This document shows positions 44,116 to 55,761 of a stretch of DNA of 64,000 bases, in pieces. Each line of letters opens with the position of its first letter. The first letter of the stretch is position 1. The notes beneath the pieces were generated by a model. It worked only from the letters and a program-made list of their open reading frames with translations, searched no databases and was not told the DNA's origin. The DNA is from Thermothelomyces thermophilus ATCC 42464 (taxonomy: Eukaryota > Ascomycota > Sordariomycetes > Sordariales > Chaetomiaceae). The stretch covers positions 4,216,001 through 4,280,000 of the forward strand of contig NC_016472.1 of NCBI RefSeq assembly GCF_000226095.1, written 5' to 3'. Made by a program: the position numbers and the translations under genes.

Positions 44116-44154
44116 TAGCTTGGTTTGGCGCCATTTCGAAGTCAAACCAAGCTA
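44116..44154. repeat. Perfect 12-bp inverted repeat (hairpin)
   Basis: TAGCTTGGTTTG at 44116-44127 is exactly complementary to CAAACCAAGCTA at 44143-44154, with a 15-base loop. CTAG lies just outside on each side (44107-44110 and 44157-44160). No gene end is nearby. It could be the termini of a very short foldback element or an RNA hairpin. Confidence 0.7.
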
Positions 44155-45838
44155 CACTAGGTCAAGGGAGTCGGTAGGGTAGGATGGCAAGAGAGAGAGC
44201 GAACAAGCACCACTATTTCGAGCCACGGAGAGCACTGGCAGGAAGAATCTCCTAACGGTCCGCTGCAAATTTATCACGCCTTTCGCAGGCCGCTGACCGT
44301 GCGCGATCCAACACTGGTCCAACACGGATACACCGCCGGACTGGACATGGCGTCTTGGGTTGCGACCTTCTGGAACGATCATATCCCTGTCTAGGGGATT
44401 TTGAGCGATACCGAACAAAGTGCCTGTTGCCTCTATGAAGCAAATTGCTTCACTCATTTACTTGCAATTGGCACCATGCCCGCCATGCCCGCCATGCCGG
44501 CACGTTGTGTAGGCAATAGTTATCGGGCTAACGAGCATCGGGCGTCTCGGTGTTCGATCAACTCCGGAAGTCGCGGGCGCGGTCTCTCCTCCCCTGACAC
44601 GGCGGCCGGCCGACTCCGCGTTCTGCTGGCCTAAAACCTGTCATGTTTCTCTTTTGGTGCGAGGTGATTTGCCAGGGGCCTGGGTGCCTGGGGCGAAACA
44701 TCCCTTGCCCCCGTCCCTCCTCTCTCCACTTCTTAGCTTTTTTTGGTCCGGCTCTCGACAATCTTTTACGCAAGACAGAGAGGACGCTCACGTCGAGCAC
44801 CGCAAGCCCTTCCCTACCGGTTAGTCATCCCATCGGCCTCGGATGCGCAGGTTTGCTTGAGCTCTGCGGCAAATTGCCCCATCCATGAGTTGCATTCAAA
44901 TTGGTAGCAACAGCTCGCTCTTCTCCGGCTCTTTCCGTTGGCCGAACACATCCCGTGTAAATTTGCCACCATGCGTTCATTGCGGACAGTCCGCGGGGCT
45001 TACCACGACTTCTTGTCAATGGCCATGAGGAACCATCCGGGACATAAAGACACTTAAATGCCGAGGTTTCACATCCGGATCATTCGAGGTTCCCGCCCCT
45101 CTAGCCGACCAGCCTAACTGACACAGCAGGCACATACTCGACCTCTGGGATTCTCATTGTGAATGGAATCAGATGCCCGTCATCGATAGGTACACTTGCA
45201 CGGTGTTTTTTATAGAGGTCGAGATTGTCATCCTCATGCCGAGATACATCATTTTGTACGTCACTCCTCGGCAGCTTTACAGATTGTGCCACTGGACCAA
45301 ATGAACCATTTGTCGGCATAGCACCAATGACTATAAGGCGTAAGAACCTAGGCCTCAGCTGTTTCCCCCGTACGTAGGAGACCGATTGCCATGTGTTGTC
45401 GCCCAGTATCCGCCTACCGTTGGATCTACAGAGTACTTGGGGACCTCGACGATCGACCCACTCCCTCGAAACTATAAACTTCTCTCGCTCTTCACTCGGT
45501 GGTACTATTGCCTGAGAATCACGTCGGCGGTCTCCTGTCTCCTACATCACAAGCACACCATACTTAGCAGTAGTGTAATGTGCATGTAGCAAGCGTGCTA
45601 CCATCTGGCTGGTGCCACAACAACAATTGTCGAGGCTCGTATGGATGGCATCATGCAACAGTATTTCCAAGATCCTGCACATGGACCTCTCGGCTCCCGC
45701 ACTAGCGCTTTGCCCCGCCCGGGTGCGGGCAGAAACGAGGAGCAAATCAACTCCCGCGAACACCACACGCCGATGCAAGTCCAGGGCATGGCATGCACGG
45801 CCATGTCGTGCCCAGTTTCGCTTGCGTTGGCCGTTTAG

Positions 45839-45860
45839 CCCCCCCCCCCCCCCCCCCCCC
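45839..45860. repeat. 22-base C homopolymer
   Basis: The longest single-base run in the window. It is intergenic and followed about 65 bases later by a CA-type microsatellite. Confidence 0.9.
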
Positions 45861-47743
45861 GGCTGCAGGTAAAGGTACCCGCTCTGAGCGTAGGGGTGCA
45901 TCATCATGTTTTATACATACGCTACACACACACACACATACACACATATACACATACACACAAAACACAGGTACACACACCTATACGCATTAACAAGCTT
46001 TGGGAGGTGGGCAATGAGCTGCGTACCTTTGTCCAGACCGCGCATCCAAGGATTGCTAGGGTAGGAAGCGGGGCAGACCAGCGACGTTGTTTTTTGAGAC
46101 TATTCCGTACTTGTATGTAGAATCCATCGACAACAATGAGTCGGATTCGATAAAGGCCGTGCTAATCTCTTTCGGATACGGCGGCATTGCCCCGTCTCAT
46201 TGACGTTGATTGTCTGGTGTGGCGGTGCGAGCGCAATGCTCTCTTCCCCCCATCAATCGAGGCAAACAACCCGGGGTGTCTTGAGGTTTTGCCAGCGTCA
46301 TCTATCGTCGAGCAAGTGGGAAGACGATGATAACGTGACGTGTGTTATCTAAGATAGGTTCAAGGTACGGGTTATAGCTCAGGTAGGCAGGAGGAGTGCA
46401 AGGTGACAAACAAACAATCTCCTTTTTGGAAGGCGGCCCCCCACCATCGTCAACGCTCCTGACCGACTGCTGCGCTGACCGAGTGTCCATTGCCCCTCTT
46501 CCGGTCCGAAGCGCAACTTTGCCGAGAGAGGGGTGCCATAGGCGGAGCACTACCCACCAACGGCCTAGTGGCGGCTACTCTGGTTCCTGCCGCATTCTGA
46601 TTGAACATGAACGACCCTTCTGGATCTCTGCAACGGGCGCCTTGCCTTAACTACCACACCCACACCTGATAGCGTACGGGGTCGATCTACTCTGAAGTGG
46701 TATAGTCGATGGAATGAATGCATGTAATATGCCGATCCAAGCTGCTACACTAATTTGTCGCGCCTCTGGTTGGGATGTTCAGGGGTCTTCTGCGGCCGCC
46801 ATTGCAACCCTTTTAGCGCCTCACCGGTAACCAAACGGTCTCGGCCATCTATCTCTTCTCTTCCACGCTCACTGTCTCTCTCCAGACCGCTGATAGCTGC
46901 CCGATGTCTAGACAATCGGAAGCTCCAAGGTCGCGTACACTACTGACCACGACCCGGATCGAGTATGGCCACCTCGCCGTGCCCACATCCGACGACCCGT
47001 CTTTTTCCTCACCGGTGAACTGATAGCTTGATAGCTTGACCAACAAGGTCCTCCAGAAGGAAGCCCGGGACAGATTGGTTTGCAAACTTCACACTAGCGA
47101 GGTAGAATGCTCCGCTGATCCCATGGGGCCGCTGGAGAGTCGGACTTGTGTGATGTGGACCGTAAAAGTGGAAAGGAAAACAAGTGTCATGACCCCTATC
47201 GGCGGGTTGACTGGCTATAATTGCCTCCAACAACTGTTCCATGTATGCCGCCTACGCTACACTGTGTATGTGTATGTCAACCCCATGCTGTGGCTTACTG
47301 CGCGGGGAAGTTGATTGTCTGCACCCGCAGCTATGAAACGGAGGAGTCATGACACATGCATCTACCTACGGATGCGTTTAGTCATAGGCAAGTTAGAGTG
47401 GCAAACTAGACTATGCTGGATATCTCCCTTTTTTTTCCCCTTGCGGGCTAGAGCTTGGCAGGTGAATGAATGCTTTCGTCCTTGGACATCGAGTCCTCAG
47501 AGTAGCCGAGATGCCTCAAGAAGGGCGAGGGAGAAAGGGGAGGGGAGGGAGGAGTCATCGGTATGACTGGTTGTCTGCTCGCTAGGACAAAGCACGCGAT
47601 CGTTGTAGTCTCGCACCCTGACGTGGCGATTTGGAGCAGAAGAGGAAAACGAAGATGCCAGCACGCAGATGGAGTCTGTATACCGCCGTCCCTCTCCCAA
47701 CCTCCCTCCTCCGGAATGGCCCCTCGCGTGCCACGTTTGTGCT

Positions 47744-49531
47744 TTATTCCCTTGCCGCAAAAGCGACCGCTGCCGGCAGCCTGAAGGTTGCACAGTACAT
47801 ACTCTTGGCAGGCGCGACATCCCTTACACGGTGTATCTTGATCACCCCTTCCGCATCCGCCGCGCTTTCCCCTTCCCCGTCGGCGGCGGGCCGGAACCTG
47901 AAGCCCAGCTCCTTGGTGATGCGCTCACAGATGTCCCGCACGGGCGTCTCGTCATCCGCCTTGACCGAGAAGCAGTGCACGTGCACCAGGGGCAGCTTGG
48001 TCGCCGTGTGCGGGGCGAAGAGGGCCTCGCGGCCGGCGTACAGGCCGCGGTAGTTCGGGAGGAACTCGATGGCGGACGCGGGCAGGTTCATGACGAAGTG
48101 GGATATGGTCGGCGGGATGGGAATGCGCTCCTCTTTCGGCGGGGCTGTATTCTGCGGGTTGGGAGTCCTAGGTTTCTTCGGGGCCAGAACGGCGCATTCG
48201 CCGTTCCGGGAGGCCTCGAGGACCGAATCGGCAGCTTTGTGGATGAAGGTTCGGCCGTCCTCGCAGAAGGGGCGGACAAAAGGCGAGACCTGTGTGTGTG
48301 CGTGCGTGCGTGTGTGTGTGTGGAAATGGTCAATGAGGTTCCAAAGAGAAAAGAAGGTGGGGGGGGGGGAGAGGGAGAGAAGGGGATATGAGGGAAAGAG
48401 GTGGAAGGCATAAGCAGCCCAGGTAGCAAAACCAGCGTCTGACTGACTTTATTCTTCTTGATGGCGGCCTCGAGACACTTGAAGCTCTCGGGATTCTTGT
48501 CGTTGGCCCAGACAAAGACGCGCTTCTTGCCTGCCGGCACGGCAAAGGGCCCAATGCCGGCCATTACGTCGCACACGACCTCGCCCGGCTGAAACATGTT
48601 GATGAGCCGGCGGTGTTCCGACTCGAGTTTGCTGTTCCAATAGACCTTGGAGTAGTCAAAGTCAAAGATGCAGTCGTTCTCGCTGACCTGCACGTTCAGG
48701 TCGTCCGGCCCTGCCAGGACTTCGTACTGGAACGTCCTGAACTCGGAATCGGACCCGACATTGTCGATCTTGTTAATGACGGTTTTGATTTGAGGGTTCT
48801 TGTCGAGGATGATCTCCGCAACCAAGTATTTGTAGGGGAGATAATTTTCCCGCAAGTTGAGATGTGCTAGGCTTGTCAGGGAGCCATGCCGGGCGACGAC
48901 GGAGGAGAAAGGAAGGTCTTCTTACCCACGTGGCCGGCAATGTTGAAGCCGGAGGGGATCTCGTCATGCAATTCTTCGGGCAAGATGGACGCCATAACAT
49001 CTCCTACGGCCTGGTGTCAGAGACACATGACAAAAGACTTGACAGCCCCAAAGTCTTACGAAATGTCCAGTAGTCGTAGTTGAGCCGCAGCTCATAAGGG
49101 ATGACAGTCAACTCCTCCTTCTGGACCCCATCTTTGACAACTGGTCCCCAAGTATCAGAGGCTGTGCGAACGACAGAGTCAGCATCGGTGCACACAATAC
49201 CCCAATACCCCAAGCCGTTTGAACCACGCATCCGACCTTCGGCTTTGACATTTGGGTTAAGAAGCAGACACTTGCGGCCCTTATTGGCGAGGGCCTGGTC
49301 CGGATGAGGGGCAATAGGAGATATCCTTTCGGCATGTAGAATCTCCCTGCTGGCTTCAAGCAATTTTCGGTACTTAGAGATGGATTTGTTGTCATGCAGG
49401 GCGGCGGCAGCGATGGGGATGGTTTTGCTGAAGAGGGCGCGGTTGAGCGCCGCAGTGCCAGAGCGGACGATGGGGCACCGAAAAATGACCATGTCCCCTT
49501 CCACCTCGAAAATGTTCCCAGGCCCGCTCAT
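47744..49531 (-). CDS. trm5: tRNA (guanine37-N1)-methyltransferase Trm5
   Basis: Five exons (49531-49237, 49161-49060, 49003-48926, 48866-48448, 48289-47744) join in frame to 479 residues; a start at 49492 would give 466. The joins give [37 protein letters not shown] and [16 protein letters not shown]. Family signatures are [32 protein letters not shown] and the AdoMet-binding loop [15 protein letters not shown], then WANDKNPES. Family knowledge: Trm5 methylates G37 next to the anticodon in cytosolic and mitochondrial tRNAs, preventing frameshifting. The first intron (75 nt) has a weak GTCGGA donor and is in frame; I infer it because its 3' end has a CTGAC branch and CACAG, and the spliced [11 protein letters not shown] fits the family better. 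Intron 4 has a GT-type microsatellite and an 11-base C run (sense strand). Confidence 0.93.
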
Positions 49532-50121
49532 GGTTGTCCAATGTCAGCACGCAGTCTTGTCGTCTCGGGAACGAAATAATGACTTCTTAACTCACCTGTC
49601 AAACTGGAGCGGATGGAGCTTGCATATGGGTAGGCACAAACGGGCGTCAGAGTTGAACGAGACCCGCCCAAATAAGGTATTGGCCAATCAGACGTGAGCC
49701 TTTTTACGGTTGTGATGCATTGAACTAGTAGGGCTCACCCGTCCCGATCTACAAGTACATGTTGTATGGCGCTCACTTCATGTCGACCATTGTTCAGTTG
49801 ATTGTCACCTTGACGCCTTACGTTGATCCGGAACCACATCGTGGTGAAACAACCGAGTTCGATTACTCTCCCGCTTCGCGCCCTTGCTCGCCATTTAGAA
49901 AAGAGGCGAAAAGGGAAAGAGAAAGGGAATGGGAATCCCCCAAAAACCAGTGACGATATGTGTATCGAATTACATGAAGAGTACGGGATGATTCGAAGAT
50001 ACCATTGATAGACGCCGAGGAATTGACTGAACCAAAAAAAAAAAGACCCTAGATCTATGTTTGTCACCGCGGCCAACCTCTTTCCGAACCCTGATCAGTC
50101 CATGACTTCTGCACTCCAAGA
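49532..50121. other. Spacer between nus1 and trm5
   Basis: About 590 bases between two minus-strand genes. It carries the nus1 3' end and the trm5 promoter. A short GTGAGT...CTGAC arrangement just upstream of the trm5 ATG hints at a leader intron but has no clear acceptor. No gene is supported. Confidence 0.35.
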
Positions 50122-51293
50122 CTACCTCCCCTTCCTCATCTGCGCCGATGCGTAGTTGCGCAAACCGCGATAGAACACTTGGTAGCCGACCTCCTGATTG
50201 TCCTGAACGTGGAAGATCTCGGTCAGCCGAATCTGCCAGGGCGGATACCCCGCGAGCTCGACATGGGGACCGAAGAGAATGAGCAGGTCGGGTTCCGACA
50301 TGATGCTCTCGGTCAGCTCGGCGTCGACCAGCTCCATGGTGATGTCGGCCGTGCTGAGCTTCTTGCGCTGCGACATCTCCGCCAGCGTCTTGGTCAGGTC
50401 GACGATGGAGTCGCGCCCGTCCTCGGCCGAAATGAGCAGGATTGAGAGGTGCTTTCTGGGTTCCTCGTCCTCGTCGCTGCTGCTGCCGCTGCCGCTGCCG
50501 CTCTGGTAATCTGTCCCGCTGGCGAGGCCAGACGAATCTACCGGGGGGATGTGCGGCGCGCCGAGGGTCACCGAAGGGTAGTTGGGTCCAAAGTAGGCGT
50601 GCATCTCCTGCATAACCACCTGGTGCGTCTCCCTGAGGAAGCCCTTCAGGATGCCTATATTCCGCCGTTAGCTGTGCCAAGCGCCTTTCCGACCGTTTCC
50701 CCGACATACCCGTCTTCTCGTATACGGACAGCTGTGGGATGCCGGCGCTGGCGCACCACGCGGCTATGTTGGCCACCTCGTTGATTAACTTTTCCAATCC
50801 GGCCCCACTCCCTCTTTGGTCCTCCAGCGTCAGAATAACGCTGAGGTGCTTAGGGAGGCGACGGAGCCCCTTGACGTCTCTTTGTATCAGCTCGGGCGTC
50901 CGGTGATGGTGGTAATAGATCGAGTGTATCCGGTTCGCGACCGCATGGTAGGCCTGTCGAAGGCGGATGTAGATGGAAAAGAAGATGTGGATCAAGGTGA
51001 AGACGAGGACGTAATATTGGCGCCGGAGAAAACGTCGGACACCGATTCTGGCCTTCTTTCCGTCTCGTGCGTTGGTTGTGCTTGCCGCGGCGCGTGATCT
51101 CGATCTGGACCTCGACGGTGGTGTAGGGAGGTAAGGCTGTTCCCGGAGTCAGAGAACCAGGTTCGTGCTGTATATTCCTCTCCCACAGTGCACGTACCTC
51201 GACGAGACGCTGCCTCTCCTCTCGCGTCAGCAGCTTGTGACCAAGGCGTTCATCGCGCCGGTAGACCTCAAGGTCCCGTGCGAGGTACGGCAT
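50122..51293 (-). CDS. nus1: Nus1/NgBR subunit of cis-prenyltransferase (dehydrodolichyl diphosphate synthase)
   Basis: Three exons (51293-51198, 51136-50710, 50654-50122) join in frame to 351 residues. The second exon reads PYLPTPPSRSRSRS, then a basic stretch and a membrane span (QYYVLVFTLIHIFFSIYIRL), then RRLPKHLSVILTLED and WCASAGIPQLSVYEKTG. The third exon continues ILKGFLRETHQ and ends GYPPWQIRLTEIFHV...AQMRKGR. Family knowledge: Nus1 pairs with Rer2 in the ER membrane to build the dolichol chain for glycosylation; it lacks the catalytic Asp but supplies the C-terminal RxG motif to the shared active site. Here RKG sits two residues from the end, matching that motif. A Ser/Gly run interrupts the middle of the domain (about residues 220-232). 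It is divergent from sec10. Confidence 0.93.
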
Positions 51294-52033
51294 GTTCGAT
51301 CGGATAGGTGCCTTGGGTTTATGACGGAGCTTGTCCCGCCTGCAGGTTTTCTCGTCCTATGTCGGCAAGATGTACCGTTGGGTGTCCCCTGGTTGCTATG
51401 GAAAGAAAAGTCGCCAGTTTGTGGCTGGTCAAAGGGGGGGATGATTGTCTGGTCCCAATCGTGAACGGGACAGCTCAGCTATACCCCCGTTGTCAACTTT
51501 TCCCACTGCCGCGTCACAAAGATGGCTGTGAACAGGTGAACTGTCGAACCACCGAAAACCTTACAGTGTTACGGAGTACGGACGTACAAGGTACTGTACG
51601 TATTACAAGCATACGCCCCCGAATCCCGGCTCTTGTCGGGCCGATCGCTGATTAGTGTAGGGGCTGAAATTACCGTATCGAAAACGAGAAGCCAAGCCCG
51701 ATTTTCAGACAATGACGGCATGTGGCCGGACCCTCAGGCGGCCTTCGCATGGGGCACGAAAGCCCGGAGTACGGAGTACCTTCGTACCCGATTGACATCG
51801 CTGTCCACAACTTCGTGAGCAGCAGCGACCACTAACATCCCCGCGCTGCCCAACAATCCCTGCCTGCCGGCGCAGGAGATACATCAAATCCACCCGCTCA
51901 CACGAAACGCACTTTTCGACCCAGAGAACCGCCCAGGCTTTGCAGCTTTGACTCGTCTTTTTTTTATTTTTGTTTTCTAAAACGGCTGCGCGCAAAGCTG
52001 TATCCCCATGCCCAAGAGGTGACAATCGCGGCC
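51294..52033. promoter_or_regulatory. Shared divergent promoter region, nus1 / sec10
   Basis: 740 bases separate the two start codons, which face away from each other. Near the middle are two clusters of the nonamer TACGGAGTA (51570-51578 and 51770-51778), embedded in longer GTAC-rich palindromic sequence. A T-rich tract at 51958-51978 lies just before the sec10 ATG. Both genes serve the secretory route, so coregulation is possible but is inference. Confidence 0.45.
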
Positions 52034-54738
52034 ATGGAACGCGGCGGGTCCAGCGCTTCGCGGCCCCTCTTTCCCCAAGGGCCCAGCTTCACGCTCGACG
52101 ACTTCTCTAGCAAGGACTTCATCGTCAGCGACTTTGTCGACTCGCTCGCCGAAGCTGCCCTTCCCGTGAGCCGCCGCTCCGGTCCGGCGCAGCATGCCTT
52201 CGATCCCAAGCCGTTGATCCGGGGCTTTGAGAGTAAGGCCCCCCAACCCCCCCCCCCCCCAAAAAAAAAACAAAAAAAAAAAAAAAAAAGAAGCAAACGC
52301 CCGCTCGCGCTGGTTGTTCCCGGCTTCGGTCAGCTAACATTGGTACCCTCCCTCTAGGTGCTCTGAGTCGGCTGAGCGTTCTTTCAGAAGAGCTGCAAGA
52401 GAAAGAGTCGGAGCTCCTGTCGCAGGTCCGCCGCGCCGAGATTCAACATGACCAGACTCTCGAGACCCTCGGCCGCAAGCTCGACCAGTCCATGGCCCAG
52501 TTCGAGGCTCTCGACTTGACTCTCAACAACCCCGGGCCTACCGCCAATGGAAACACCCGCGCTGACGGAGGCGGCAACATTGCCGTGCAGATTGGCGAGA
52601 AGCTCGAGGAGCTCGATCGGAAACGGAGGAAGGCGCAGGACGCCAACTTCCTGATCCAATGTTGGATGGAGGTGACCGAAACGGGCCAGCTGACCTCCCT
52701 CGAGGAGATACAGCGCCAGGGTGGCGCCGAGAACAAGGTGCGGTGCGCCGTCATTGCCCGCCAGCTGATGCGCATCAGCCAGCGCCTCGATCCGGCGTCC
52801 TGGGGGCAGGCGACTACCAACGGCTTCCGGGGAAACGGCATCACCAACGGCGTCACAGGCACGAACCGGCGACACAACACGAGGGAGGCGCTCGAAAAGT
52901 TCTCGGAGCTGCTAGAGCAGGACCTGCTCAGGCAGTTCAACAACAGTTACCGCCGGCAGAACTTTGACGACATGATGGAATGCGCAAGGGTGCTCTACGA
53001 CTTCAACGGCGGCGCCAGCGTCATCGCGGCCTTCGTCAACCAGCATCAATTCTTCATCGACCGAGACCAACTGATCACGGACGAGGTAACCATGGATGGG
53101 GAGACGTGGGATCAGCTTGCAGATCCCGACTCGGAACCGCCCGGTGTTGAGCCAAGCCTCCAGTCGCTGGTGGATGAGGTCAGGATCGTGATGCAAGAAG
53201 AGTCGTTCATCATCAAGAGGGCGTTCCCCTACTACGAAACCGTCCTGATCAAATTCATACAGCGCGTCTTCCAGCAGTCCATCCAGCAGAGACTGGAAAT
53301 GGTCCTGGACAAGGCGACTACCATCTCCAGCCTGGCCTTCCTGCGGTCGTTACATTCGTCCCGCGCCTACATCAGCGCTTTGGTCGAGGACCTGAAGACC
53401 CATGGTCTGACCGAGCACCCGGAGCCGTGTTCGGCCCAGATCTCACAGACACTGGACCAACAACTCGAGGAGTTGTTCGTGCCATATCTGGTCGGCAACT
53501 CGTACATTGAGCGCGAGAAACGGAGCCTGGAAGAAATGTACAATTCCCTGCTCTTCAAGTTCACCATCTACCACTCGAGGCGGAAGAAGGCGCCGACGGG
53601 GTTCATGGCTGCCATCGCACAACAGGGCACACAGCTCATTGCCTCGGCCAAGGACGCCTACATGGAGCGCTTGGAATCCTCGGATCTCACGCCAACGCAG
53701 AAACGGACCATGCTTCGTGTCGCCGGCGTTCAGGACAGCAGCAGCAACAAGAACGATATCGAGGTGTCGGAGGAGGATGGCGTCCTCAGCGTCGCCAACG
53801 CAAAGCGAATGATCGGCTGGCTCGCCGAGAGCGTCCGGCGCACTCTTGAGATGGGCTCCTCGAGCGAGACGCCCAAGGACGTCAACATCCTCCTCAACCT
53901 GCTCCTGACCACCATGGGCCAAGTCTACGTCGAGACCGCCCTCGATGCGGCCCTTGACCAGGCCACGTCGCAGGAGAACTCCAAGACCGAGCCCGACCTT
54001 TCCTACCTCCCCAACCTCCGTCCGGCCGTCACCATCACCAACCTGATGTCCCGCTTCATCAACACCGTCCTTATCCGCCTTGCCGAATCCAACACCACCG
54101 TCCGCCGCAGCATGGAAGCTCAGTCCAAGGTGGCCATCGAGAACACGGAGCGCAAAGTGAATGCAGTCATCAAGTCCACACTAGACGTCGCCATCAACTG
54201 GGTAGCCAAGCTCCTGTCACAGCAGAAAAAGGTCGACTTCCGCCCCAAAGACAACGACCTTGAGGGGCTAGTCGACTCCCTGCAGACCCCGACCTGCCAA
54301 GCCATATGCACCTTCCTCTCCAAGGTAGCCGCCTGCGTCCGCCAGGCGATCGATGGCCGCAACCTCGAGGTGTTCTCGTCCGAGCTCGCGCTGGCCGTGC
54401 ACCGGCTGCTGTTTGAGCACTTCAAAAAGTTCCACGTCAACGCCACGGGCGCCCTGATGGTGACCAAGGACATTGCCAAGTACGTGTCGACGGTGAAGGA
54501 GTGGCCGCTCACCAAGGAGGTGGAGCAGAGCCTCGAGCTGCTGACCGAGGTGGGATATCTGTTCATCATCGGACCCGAGGCCCTCAGGGAACGGTCGCGA
54601 AACTTGGCGTCCGGCTCGGCGGGCGCGGGCGCTTCCGGAAGCGGCAAGAAGCTGGGCAAGGCCGACTTCAAGGCTTTCGTGCAGAAGCGGGAGGATGCGT
54701 CGAGTGTTGGGGTGCAGAGCGTCTTGAGCGGGTTGTGA
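52034..54738 (+). CDS. sec10: Exocyst complex subunit Sec10
   Basis: Two exons, 52034-52232 and 52358-54738, are separated by a 125-nt intron (GTAAGG...CTCTAG). The join gives IRGFE|SALSRLSVLSEEL. The protein has 859 residues, the normal length for fungal Sec10. The N-terminus FTLDDFSSKDFIVSDFVDSL is the family signature. A coiled coil follows (about 70-150), then the long helical-bundle body, with FNNSYRRQNFDDMMECARVLYDFNGG and the C-terminal YVSTVKEWPLTKEVEQSLELLTEVG. Family knowledge: Sec10 links Sec15 to the other exocyst subunits and tethers secretory vesicles at the hyphal tip. I chose the ATG at 52034; an upstream in-frame GTG is not a likely start. The intron holds a 14-base C run followed by A runs of 10 and about 18. 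Confidence 0.96.
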
Positions 54739-55287
54739 TTTGGGAAAGTGAGCAACAACAGAGTTCGCTTTTGACGGCTCCCTCGATAGCGTGCTGCCGT
54801 CTTTTAGTATGTATGTACACTAGCTGTCCGCGTTATCGGCATTGTTCCTCCTTTTGGGTTTGGGAGGTGTTGAATCTTGAATGATATCAATGGGGCTCGG
54901 TTGACCCAAGGTATCCTACACACACACACGTCAGTTCCCGGAGACCGCAAGTCGTGGACTTTGGTGCTGTTTCCCCTTTCGTCTGGGCCTCATCGTTAGT
55001 AGTCATTACGTTGCATATATATATATATATATATACCCTCATCTATCTTACAGATCCCCTCGGGCCATCAAATCTAGGTATAGTCATACAAACCTGCCCT
55101 GACCTCGACTTCCAACCACACCACCTTTTTTCCGATTCTTCTAAACATCGTACAATCCACACAACTCATATATAACCTTCCGAGGACAGGGCAAGGTGGG
55201 ATGAAAGAGAGATGTTTGGGTAAACGGTCCCCGGGCACGGTTCCTCTCGCCGTCGCACCGACCGTGTCTCTCTCTCTCTCTCTCTCT
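54739..55287. other. Convergent 3' flanks of sec10 and cyt-4
   Basis: It contains a CA repeat near 54918-54929, an AT repeat at 55015-55035 and a TC repeat at 55267-55289 that runs directly into the cyt-4 stop codon. No gene is supported. Confidence 0.5.
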
Positions 55288-55728
55288 CTAGACCTTCTTT
55301 AGGAGCCTCACAAAAATCTGGTTGGTATGCACATTCACGTTTGACAATTCCACCTCGAACACGTCACCGGGTTTCACGTTTGCGATCCTCTCGACACCGT
55401 TCATGTCTCCGAGCTCGACGGTGGCGGGCTGGTCGAACCAGTCGATCCGGCCCTTGACCAGGCGGCCGCCGACGACGTCCGAGGCGGTGAAGCGGAACGT
55501 CCGGGGCAGCGGCGACGAGCCCTCGCCGAAGCGCCAGGCGCGCACCAGCGCCTGCAGGATCCACTGGCTGTTGCCGTCGACGTTGTCGAGCAGCTTGCCG
55601 TGGCGCTCGCGGATGCGCAGGCGCGGGAGGACGGTGTCCTCGAGGTCCTTCTTGGAGAAGGGCAGGAAGCCGCGCGACTCCTTCTTTGCCGCTTTTCCTT
55701 GCTGAGCCGCGGCGGTGCCGGCCGCGTC

Positions 55729-55761
<33 letters not shown>

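Larger units (their letters stand above)
42379..47743. other. 5.4-kb gene-free interval
   Basis: The largest gap in the window. I read the open frames on both strands and found none with a family motif, signal peptide or plausible exon chain. It contains a 12-bp perfect hairpin at 44116-44154, a GCCATGCCC triplication near 44478, a 22-base C run at 45839-45860 and a CA/TA microsatellite near 45925-45965. Its left end must carry the reg1 promoter. Transcription of a non-coding RNA cannot be excluded. Confidence 0.4.

Noticed and set aside
34871-49531. Qri7 and Trm5 as a functional tRNA position-37 modification cluster
   Set aside because: They are about 10 kb apart with unrelated genes between, act mainly in different settings, and fungal housekeeping genes are usually not clustered by pathway. 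Proximity is probably chance.
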